Of a DNA stretch of 64,000 bases, positions 1 to 9,112 are shown in pieces (position 1 is the first letter of the stretch; every line of letters begins with the position of its first letter). The stretch covers positions 14,321,501 through 14,385,500 of the forward strand of contig NC_071671.1 of the NCBI RefSeq assembly GCF_028554725.1, in the 5' to 3' direction. Below the pieces are notes generated by a model. It made no database searches. It was not told the DNA's origin and saw only the letters and a list, made by a program, of their open reading frames with translations. The stretch is from Zeugodacus cucurbitae. Its lineage: Eukaryota > Arthropoda > Insecta > Diptera > Tephritidae. A program made the position numbers and the translations under genes.

Positions 1-499
1 CTGAATTATATCGATATTGGTTGCACAGGTCGTACCCCACAGTTGAATGCCATACATCCAAATCGGCTTTATGACCGCATTGTATAAAAGCACTTTGTTG
101 TCTAAGCTAAGTTTAGAGTTTTTATTTAAAAGCCAATTTAAATTTGCAGCTCTTATCTTCATGCACGTTATTTTACTAGATATATGTTTTCTCCACGTAA
201 GCCTTCTGTCTAGGTGAATACCAAGATAGGTAACTTCATTCGCTTGAGGCACTAGAATATTGTTCATTTTTACTGTCGGGCACATTTTTGGTCTTAGGGA
301 AAATGTAACATGCTTGCACTTTTGTTCATTTACTTTTATACGCCAGTTTGCTAGCCATTCTTCGACAAAAATCAAATGATCTTCTAATACTCTTGATGTT
401 ATAATTGGGCATTTGTTTCGGTTCACTAAAGCTGTGTCATCCGCAAAAGTTGATGTCAAAACATTACTAGCTGTTGGAAGGTCTGCTGTATATATTATG
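1..499 (-). pseudogene. Jockey-type LINE, reverse transcriptase C-terminal part (runs off the left edge)
   Basis: Minus-strand translation gives the later half of a non-LTR reverse transcriptase. From the right end it reads YTADLPTASNV, then the catalytic FADDTALV motif (about 433-449; two Asp), then WLANWRIKVNEQKCKHV, YLGIHLDRRLTW and WMYGIQLWGT, the thumb and connection region typical of the Jockey clade. It continues in register, across two inserted elements, with the 38-bp piece at 2855-2892 and with 5248-7020. These were therefore one LINE before the insertions. The C-terminus and 3' tail lie outside the window. The reading frame is open in this part. As a unit it is dead, because ORF2 is cut twice and carries a stop at 6182-6184. 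Family recognition is from motifs, not from a search. Confidence 0.9.
494..499. repeat. Left target-site duplication of copy A
   Basis: The six bases attatg occur here and again at 2855-2860, directly outside both ends of the inserted unit. All four ends of the two inverted copies carry the outermost c/g, so that base belongs to the element. The duplication is therefore 6 bp (7 only if one base matches by chance). Confidence 0.75.
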
Positions 500-2854
500 C
501 AGAGAACTTACAACATAGAGAAGGTGCAGGTTCGACAGCGAAATAAATTCAAGTCTGAAAACTTTCAACGGGGGAATTTACCACACAACCGGGGAATTCA
601 CCTTTTGAAAAGTTAACAGCGATTTCAGTTTTAGCAGCAGGGAATCTGTAAAACGAGAAATTGCTGGCACATGAAATAATCATGTGATATTTTTCAAATC
701 CATTTAAATTTTTTATTATTTTTTATTTTATGTTATTTTAAACTAATTTATAAATTGATATAATTACTAATTAAAATCGTATTTTTACCAAATTATTAAT
801 AAAAGTAATAAAAATAATGTTTATGATGGGCGTCGAACCTGATGCCCTTTCTCAACTAGGGAATTCGATGGCTAGGCAAAATAGGAAAATATGTGTGAAT
901 AAAATATGCGAGAATTTATCAATTGATGGTAAACAATTCTGAAAGTCATATTTTATTAATTTTATACATTATTCAATAATATTTTTATTTCATTTGATTC
1001 TCTATCTATTTTTCATTTAATTTTTATTAAATATTTTTTTATTTATTTTAAGTAAATTCTTATTTATATCCGATTTAAAAGTTTGTCTTATTCGTTAATT
1101 ATTTAAATAAACTATATAATAATCTATAATATCATTATGAACTCGAACAATCATTGATTTGCCGTCGGCAGATTTCAAATATTTTTGCTACCATACGCGT
1201 GCAGAAATACATATGTATGTATATACATATGTACGTATAAATGTGAACATACAAATCTACATTCCTCACATTTGTCACTTCGACACATCTTCAAAAAAAA
1301 AAACAACTCGCCTACAACAAAAAATTACAACAGCATTTTCATTCATAAACGCATGCGTATCAACAACAAAGCAAGTGGACTTCACTCATAAGCGCAAGCG
1401 TCGCGCACATCTCCGCGCATGTCTTGCCCAAAAGCGGTTTGTCTGAAATTCAAATTCAAACAATTTCTGATATTTCCTTCAAAAGAGAAAACTGGCAGTG
1501 GCCGAGAATCATATTCATATTTCTATTAGAACTAGCATCTTGTCCTATGGATTATGAAATATCAATTAAGCTGACTGACTACCAATAGATATGATGGTGC
1601 TGGTGGTACGCGCGCACCCGCTTTTTAGACGGTGCTCGGGTTCAAATCCTGGCCGAATTCTTATTTTTCGCATATATTTATATTTCTGCCACAATTGATG
1701 GCAAATATGAAAATTGATTCTTTTGTGAATTTTGTCAAGCTGCTTGCACTGTTGTCACATTTCACTAGACTTCAGCACCAGCAACGAAATATGATTCCTA
1801 ATTTTTGCCATCGTCGCGAGGAAGCAGTTTGTCGACACCGACGTGTGCAGCGGGGAAAAGAGTTGACATATTGTTTCTGCTTCTTGATGTTCATAGTTTT
1901 TTGTAGTGAGTTACTCATGTATGTAAGTTTGTATATGCGTTGGTTTGTTTTTTGACGGTCATTCACATTCACATATTCTAATTGGTGCGTTTGCTGTTGC
2001 GCATATGAAGGAATGGTGTTGTTGTTCCTATGACTCTTTGCAATTCGTAATATTCTACATACATACATATGTACGTACACTTGTAAGTTTGTTAGTCATT
2101 CGCGCATATTTGTGCGTTTGTTATTGTGCATATGAAGGGATTCCCTGGTTATGCTTACATACAAATATACTTCTGTATGTAAGAATGTAAGAACTATTTT
2201 GCGCATATGATACAAGAGATAGTTTTATTGATGTGGTCAAACACATATATGAATGCAGACACATATGACATGAAATGATGTTCTTTTGTTTTTTCCAATT
2301 ATGTACCTTATGATGGCAAGTCTCAATTATGATATGAGGTGATAATTGCGCCAAAATTACAAGAATTTTATGAATTGCGCGGGATAATACCATATGCTAC
2401 AAGTGTTCTTTCTTTTGTTTTGACCAATTACCATATGATACAAGTGTCAATTATGACATGAAGTGATGTTATCAAATGTGAACTCAGTACAACTTTTTAC
2501 ATTTTTCGGGTTCACTTCTCCACATTTGCAATATTTTATAAATATTTTTTTTTTTATATTATCTAAAAATTCTTTAAAATCCTATTTATGAGTTAAAAAA
2601 CCATATTAATTATATACAATTAATAAAAAGCCATAAGAAGTCAAAAATGTATATCATATCAAAGCATGGGCATATCACATCAAAAGGCCAATCGTCACAT
2701 ATTTTCATTCCCCCGACAGTCAATTCTGTAAAATAATAACGAGTATAACAGCAATTGGTGAATTCCCTACTCGTCGGTTTTCAGCTCTGTACACGAGCCA
2801 ATCGAGCATCATACAAAAATCAAAATGCACCTTCTCTATGTTGTAAGTTCTCTG
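500..2854 (+). mobile_element. Unrecognised TIR DNA element, copy A
   Basis: A 2,355-bp unit that starts cagagaacttacaacatag and ends with the reverse complement of the same 29 bases (500-528 and 2826-2854). It interrupts the LINE. The six bases attatg lie on both sides (494-499 and 2855-2860), and removing one copy restores the LINE reading frame, so this looks like a 6-bp target-site duplication. The interior is AT-rich with many short open frames (81-107 codons). None resembles a transposase: I see no DDE/DDD, zinc-finger or helicase motif. It is probably non-autonomous. CAG...CTG ends recall hAT, but the duplication is 6 bp rather than 8; Dada-type elements (6-7 bp) or a P/Galileo relative remain possible. 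Two pol III B-box-like strings lie inside (828-840 minus, 1639-1649 plus). Confidence 0.85.
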
Positions 2855-2892
2855 ATTATGCATAGAGTTGGCCCTAAGACACTGCCCTGCGG
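2855..2892 (-). pseudogene. 38-bp LINE reverse transcriptase island between the two inverted copies
   Basis: On the minus strand this spacer encodes PQGSVLGPTLCI, the conserved motif B block of non-LTR reverse transcriptases. It falls exactly between motif A (5248-6022 piece) and the FADD motif (1-499 piece). The order and orientation match one uninterrupted LINE, so the flanking 2.35-kb units are two separate insertions into the same ORF, and the spacer is not part of either element. The usual Gly-Val just before PQG is missing at the right junction: about 6-8 bp of target were lost where copy B sits. Confidence 0.9.
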
Positions 2893-5247
2893 CAGAGAAC
2901 TTACAACATAGAGAAGGTGCATTTTGATTTTTGTATGATGCTCGATTGGCTCGTGTACAGAGCTGAAAACCGACGAGTAGGGAATTCACCAATTGCTGTT
3001 ATACTCGTTATTATTTTACAGAATTGACTGTCGGGGGAATGAAAATATGTGACGATTGGCCTTTTGATGTGATATGCCCATGCTTTGATATGATATACAT
3101 TTTTGACTTCTTATGGCTTTTTATTAATTGTATATAATTAATATGGTTTTTTAACTCATAAATAGGATTTTAAAGAATTTTTAGATAATATAAAAAAAAA
3201 AAATATTTATAAAATATTGCAAATGTGGAGAAGTGAACCCGAAAAATGTAAAAAGTTGTACTGAGTTCACATTTGATAACATCACTTCATGTCATAATTG
3301 ACACTTGTATCATATGGTAATTGGTCAAAACAAAAGAAAGAACACTTGTAGCATATGGTATTATCCCGCGCAATTCATAAAATTCTTGTAATTTTGGCGC
3401 AATTATCACCTCATATCATAATTGAGACTTGCCATCATAAGGTACATAATTGGAAAAAACAAAAGAACATCATTTCATGTCATATGTGTCTGCATTCATA
3501 TATGTGTTTGACCACATCAATAAAACTATCTCTTGTATCATATGCGCAAAATAGTTCTTACATTCTTACATACAGAAGTATATTTGTATGTAAGCATAAC
3601 CAGGGAATCCCTTCATATGCACAATAACAAACGCACAAATATGCGCGAATGACTAACAAACTTACAAGTGTACGTACATATGTATGTATGTAGAATATTA
3701 CGAATTGCAAAGAGTCATAGGAACAACAACACCATTCCTTCATATGCGCAACAGCAAACGCACCAATTAGAATATGTGAATGTGAATGACCGTCAAAAAA
3801 CAAACCAACGCATATACAAACTTACATACATGAGTAACTCACTACAAAAAACTATGAACATCAAGAAGCAGAAACAATATGTCAACTCTTTTCCCCGCTG
3901 CACACGTCGGTGTCGACAAACTGCTTCCTCGCGACGATGGCAAAAATTAGAAATCATATTTCGTTGCTGGTGCTGAAGTCTAGTGAAATGTGACAACAGT
4001 GCAAGCAGCTTGACAAAATTCACAAAAGAATCAATTTTCATATTTGCCATCAATTGTGGCAGAAATATAAATATATGCGAAAAATAAGAATTCGGCCAGG
4101 ATTTGAACCCGAGCACCGTCTAAAAAGCGGGTGCGCGCGTACCACCAGCACCATCATATCTATTGGTAGTCAGTCAGCTTAATTGATATTTCATAATCCA
4201 TAGGACAAGATGCTAGTTCTAATAGAAATATGAATATGATTCTCGGCCACTGCCAGTTTTCTCTTTTGAAGGAAATATCAGAAATTGTTTGAATTTGAAT
4301 TTCAGACAAACCGCTTTTGGGCAAGACATGCGCGGAGATGTGCGCGACGCTTGCGCTTATGAGTGAAGTCCACTTGCTTTGTTGTTGATACGCATGCGTT
4401 TATGAATGAAAATGCTGTTGTAATTTTTTGTTGTAGGCGAGTTGTTTTTTTTTTGAAGATGTGTCGAAGTGACAAATGTGAGGAATGTAGATTTGTATGT
4501 TCACATTTATACGTACATATGTATATACATACATATGTATTTCTGCACGCGTATGGTAGCAAAAATATTTGAAATCTGCCGACGGCAAATCAATGATTGT
4601 TCGAGTTCATAATGATATTATAGATTATTATATAGTTTATTTAAATAATTAACGAATAAGACAAACTTTTAAATCGGATATAAATAAGAATTTACTTAAA
4701 ATAAATAAAAAAATATTTAATAAAAATTAAATGAAAAATAGATAGAGAATCAAATGAAATAAAAATATTATTGAATAATGTATAAAATTAATAAAATATG
4801 ACTTTCAGAATTGTTTACCATCAATTGATAAATTCTCGCATATTTTATTCACACATATTTTCCTATTTTGCCTAGCCATCGAATTCCCTAGTTGAGAAAG
4901 GGCATCAGGTTCGACGCCCATCATAAACATTATTTTTATTAATTTTATTAATAATTTGGTAAAAATACGATTTTAATTAGTAATTATATCAATTTATAAA
5001 TTAGTTTAAAATAACATAAAATAAAAAATAATAAAAAATTTAAATGGATTTGAAAAATATCACATGATTATTTCATGTGCCAGCAATTTCTCGTTTTACA
5101 GATTCCCTGCTGCTAAAACTGAAATCGCTGTTAACTTTTCAAAAGGTGAATTCCCCGGTTGTGTGGTAAATTCCCCCGTTGAAAGTTTTCAGACTTGAAT
5201 TTATTTCGCTGTCGAACCTGCACCTTCTCTATGTTGTAAGTTCTCTG
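2893..5247 (-). mobile_element. Unrecognised TIR DNA element, copy B (inverted)
   Basis: Reverse complement of 500-2854, also 2,355 bp with the same 29-bp ends (2893-2921 and 5219-5247). Differences that I can see are minimal: one C/T change (1800 versus its mirror near 3948), an 11 versus 10 A-run (around 1293 and 4450), and an 11 versus 12 T-run (around 2551 and 3192). Unlike copy A, no target duplication flanks it: left flank ctgcgg, right flank ctcttatt, with several conserved LINE bases absent. It encodes the mirror images of the same short open frames and no recognisable transposase. Confidence 0.85.
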
Positions 5248-6184
5248 CTCTTATTGGTCGTTCTTCAGATATGAAGTCTCCTACTTTAACAGTAAATTTT
5301 CTATTTTTTAAATAAGACTCCAAGGTTTTATGCATTTCGAGTGGTAAGCTTTGTTTAATCTTATATAAAAGCCCGTCATGCCACACTTTATCGAACGCCT
5401 GAGCCACATCTAGAAATATAGCAGAACAGTACTCTCTATACTTGAACGCCCTTCTGATTTCGTTAGTAATTCTATTTACTTGTTCTACAGTGCAATGTTT
5501 TGCACGAAAACCGAATTGGTGCGTTGGTATTACATTATTTTCATGGAGGAAAGGAGACATCTTTGATAGTAACACTTTTTCAAATATTTTAGAAAGACAG
5601 GGTAGAAGACTGATTGGTCTGTATGAAGACGGCTGTGTCAAGTCTTTACCTGGTTTCTCTATCATGATGATCTGCGACTTTTTCCATGAAATTGGGTAGT
5701 ACCCGAAACTGAAAATAGCTGTTAAAGCAATATTTGGTAACCCAATTAGCATTTTTGGAGTAATTTTATCGTGTCCGGCCGACTTTTTTGGATTCAGCTC
5801 TTTTATGATTTTAATAATTTCAGAAGATGACGTTTGAATAGACCCAAACGACTCGTTAGCGCTATTGGAGATGATTGGCAGCTTAAAGCTGTTCTTTGGG
5901 CAATTAGGTTGAAATACCTTTTCTAGGTGATTTGCAAAACAATTTGCCATATCCTCGTCACTTCGGGCCCAGTTTCCACCCAAGCCTCTTATAGGCAAGT
6001 TGGAGTCTACTGGAGGCTTCATTGACTTTTGGGCTTTCCAAAGAGAATTTCCTTTGCTTGAATTTGAACACAGTTTCTTTAGATAATTGTGAATGTGGTA
6101 TTCTTCCTCACGTTTAAGCGCTGTTTTTAGTTTTCGTACAACATATTTTAGTTGCAGCTGAGTAGAAGGGGAGCGATTTAACTG
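5248..6184 (-). pseudogene. Jockey-type LINE ORF2, N-terminal half of reverse transcriptase
   Basis: Read on the minus strand, this contains PKKSAGHDKITPKML, SSYRPISLLPCLSKIFEKVL, QFGFRAKHCTVEQVN and the catalytic motif A FLDVAQAFDKVWHDG. It ends in the conserved FISEERPIRA just before copy B. These are palm and finger motifs in normal order. Codons before 6022 are in the same frame as the endonuclease part and are separated from it only by a TGA at 6182-6184. A tryptophan (REWQLN-like) is plausible at that position, i.e. TGG to TGA. The last 16 codons of the open frame (5201-5247) come from the inserted element, not the LINE. Confidence 0.92.
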
Positions 6185-7020
6185 TCATTCACGTCTAGCT
6201 CGCCTTTTTTCATTTACAAGCTTTTCTATTTCATTATAAGTGATTTTTCTGCGGATAATCGGTTTATTGCTCATCTTTGTTGTTGCTATGACAGCTGCAT
6301 TTGATATTACATCATTAAATTCTCTTATACCTTCATCAAAATCTTTTTCTGTATCTATTTTTAAATCAATATTAATGTGGCTACTCACATATTTTTTATA
6401 TGTTAACCAGTTCGTTTTGTGAGATGTTAGACCCACTTTTGGCTCAACGAATATGGGTTGTTCATACAACTTTATTAGTACAGGTGAATGATCAGAAGAT
6501 AGGTCTGTACATGTATCAGCTGTCACAAGCGATCTATCTATATTTTTGGTTACAGCGAAATCAATTAAATCTGGTAGTTTGTTGCGATCGCTGGGCCAGT
6601 ATGTGGGCTTACCAGGAGATATTATATCAAGGTTATTGTGGTTCATAATGGTTTGGTACAACTGGCGTCCTTTCGGATTATTAAGACGTGACCCCCAGTA
6701 CATGTGTTTTGCATTATAATCTCCACCTGCTAGAAATCTGTGACCTAGCGTTCCAAAAAAGTCTTTAAATTCGCTATCTGTAATTTTAAAACGAGGTGGG
6801 CAGTATATAGCCGTTAGATTTAAATCACAATTCCGATTTTTTAAGGATATTGCTGTAGCTTGTAACTGGGCTGTAGCATGAGATTCCCGAGCATAGTGGT
6901 TTAACCGATTTCTAACCAACACTGCCGTTCCACCGTGTGCTTTTCCATCCGGGTGATTTGTAACATACAGTCTAAATCCCGGTATTTTAAAATTGTTTTT
7001 GTTTGTCAAAAACTTATGTA
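6185..7020 (-). pseudogene. Jockey-type LINE ORF2, apurinic endonuclease domain, 5'-truncated
   Basis: The minus-strand frame contains FKIPGFRLYVTNHPDGKAHG, then AGGDYNAKHMYWGSR (endonuclease Asp/Asn), PDLIDFAVTKN and DLSSDHSPVLIKL (catalytic Asp-His). These are the AP-endonuclease signatures of Jockey-clade LINEs, which nick target DNA for reverse transcription. The expected N-terminal start, including the LISETH-like catalytic Glu, is missing. Residues upstream of about TNKNNF (7084-7020) do not look like the family, so 5' truncation or rearrangement lies near 7015-7030. The frame is otherwise open down to the TGA at 6182. Confidence 0.9.
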
Positions 7021-7117
7021 ATGTTGCATAACGATTATAGAATGGCAAAATATCAAACTGTTCACCTGTACAAATTTTTGACAAATAATTGAAATAAGAT
7101 AATAATTGCTTTTTAAT

Positions 7118-7300
7118 TTACTCTTTTAAACCTAGTTTAATGAAGTTTCGCTTTGAGTTTTTATTTACAAAGTAGCAACTCATGTTCTCACAAACTTTAA
7201 CAAATTTGTTTAAATTTTCATTCATAAGCTTAAAGCTACTACCATGACAGGACGGGCATTTACTTTTATCACGCTTCGGTTTGCAGTTTGGTTTGAAGAT
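7118..7300 (-). other. Short open frame with a four-cysteine pattern, unrecognised
   Basis: An open stretch of about 60 codons between TAA stops (7301-7303 and 7118-7120). It is lysine-rich with SKCPSCHGSSFK and later KVCENMSCYF, giving C-x2-C and C-x4-C pairs about 25 residues apart, like a small zinc-binding fold. There is no ATG near its start. It abuts the truncated end of the LINE. It could be an exon, a relic of another mobile element, or chance. I cannot name it. Confidence 0.25.
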
Positions 7301-7303
7301 TTA

Positions 7304-8389
7304 ATGTTCATGTTTATGAACTTAGAGTTGTCGGTTCTGTTATATACGTACATATGTTCTTTCGTGTTCCATCGTATGTCTAATACACCAGTAGTGGTTT
7401 AATAGGGATCGTATTATTTAATTCGACCAATGTGATATCCAAAAGTCAATTCTACATTTATTAAGTTCATGTGGTCCAATTTATACTAACACAGTTGTTT
7501 AATATAGTCAGCTTGCTTTTCAGGCGTTGTGGAATTCCACGCTTTATCCAGCTCGAATTTGCCTACAGCTTTTTCGAAACCACCTTGTAAATTTAATATT
7601 TTTATAAGTCAAAATAATACCTAGTGAAAACTTTTGCTGGTCACTGTATCATCTGTAATTCAACTCCATAAATTAATTAGACTCACGTCACGTCAAGACC
7701 ATAGTGAATTAATTCAAAGTACTCGCAATATTTCAATAAATGCTTTATCATTCATTATTTTGATAAAAAAAGTAATTACCTATAGTACTATATGTACATA
7801 GATTCATTTTAGAAGTACTAAAAAGATACCAGCCAAACATTGTACCAATTACAATTCATATATTAAACACATAACATAAAATAGCAGATCATACGGGTGT
7901 ATTAATGTGCTATTTAGTAATTGCTAACTCACTTTGGGCCGTTTCGATTCTTCTATGGCAGTTCTTGGTAGCTTTTGTCTGTCTCTTTCGTAGTGTAAAG
8001 CCTCCTAAAGTGCTCGAAACAATTAAGGCGGTGGCTTTTATGCCTATCTAGACACCAATCTATGTTTATGCTATTATTGGCGATTGGAGGCGTTTTATTG
8101 TGATTTTTTAGCTTCATGTTATTAGCGTCTTATTTTCTATTATTCTTGCAAATTAGCATATAACATTAATTTTTCAATTGCTTCTTCGTTATTGCATTCA
8201 TGAAGTAATTACATTATAGACTTTTATGGTAGCTTATCTTAATATTTAGATTGCTTCTTCAATTTAATTTTCCATTTGTTATTCATAATAATAACCTAAA
8301 AGCAAATTGTTTTTTAAGTACATGAATACATTAATATTATGATAAATGTATGCTTTAAAAGCAGTATACGAGTTGTTTTCGTATTTTCC
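7304..8389. other. Intergenic, no feature seen
   Basis: AT-rich DNA with scattered stops in all frames. No repeat end, RNA gene or coding block recognised. Confidence 0.5.
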
Positions 8390-9112
8390 TAACAGTCTAT
8401 GCCACACTATAAATGCAGAATTTGTACAAAGTTTGAACCGATTTGACCTATTTTCATAACATGTCATTGGGAAGCCAGGAAGATATTATGAACCGAACTT
8501 TATTGAAATTGGTCGAGTAGTTTCGGAGAACTGGTGACCCATAAGTGGGCGGAGCCACACCCATTTAAAATTGTGTATACCAATTTGTGTGCAGTTGTTC
8601 TGTACCTTCTTTGTAATGAAATTAAGGGTTTTTAGTGATTTTCCTTACAGAATTAAGGCATTTTTATTAATTTTAAACATAACCTTTGTATGGGAGTTGG
8701 GCGTGGTTATAATCCGATTTCCTCCATTTTTGGATAATATAACTTACATCCAAATATGCCCCTAGTGCGATCCCTTGTGCCAAATTTTGCTTTTTAACTT
8801 TATTTATGGCTTAGTAATGGCTCGTTATCTGTTTTCGGTTTCCGCCATTTTGTGGGCGTGGCAGTAGACCGATTTCGTCCATCTTCGAAAGCAACCTTCT
8901 TATGGTGCCAAGGAATATGTTTACAAAGTTTAACTGAAGTTATCTTCTGAACAGACGGACAGACAGACTTCCGGATTTGAACTCCACTCGTCACCTTGAT
9001 CACTTTGCTATATATAACTCTATATCTATCTCGTTTAGTTTTAGGTGTTACAAACAACCGTTAGGTGAACAAAACTATATTACTCTTTTTGCAACATGTT
9101 GCGAGAGTATAA
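8390..9112 (-). repeat. Helentron/DINE-1-like dispersed repeat, truncated copy 1
   Basis: It shares long blocks with 22828-24277 in inverse orientation: the gcgtggcagt / gccattttgtgggcg block, a short gacggacagacagac microsatellite, the acaaccgttaggtgaac block, and the terminal gttgcgagagtata at the right end (9098-9112). The other end, with the hairpin, is missing. Open frames across it are shadows with no protein meaning. Confidence 0.8.

Larger units (their letters stand above)
500..5247. repeat. 4.75-kb near-perfect palindrome (2,355-bp arms, 38-bp loop)
   Basis: Mirror coordinates add to 5747 or 5748 throughout, e.g. the 102-codon frame 1772-2080 and its twin 3668-3976. Arms this long and similar with a 38-bp loop can extrude as a cruciform in DNA or fold into a long hairpin if transcribed. 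They are also a classic place for assembly error. Confidence 0.9.

Noticed and set aside
1590..1660. tRNA-like 3' half with ggttcaaatcc
   Set aside because: The acceptor and D arms cannot be paired with the 3' part, so this is only a B-box-like string, not a tRNA gene.
1632..2393. Open frames of 81-107 codons inside the palindrome arms
   Set aside because: They overlap on both strands, are rich in low-complexity residues and show no domain. Their mirrored presence follows from the inverted copy.
5442..5699. 85-codon plus-strand frame with a hydrophobic start
   Set aside because: It is the antisense shadow of the LINE reverse transcriptase on the minus strand.
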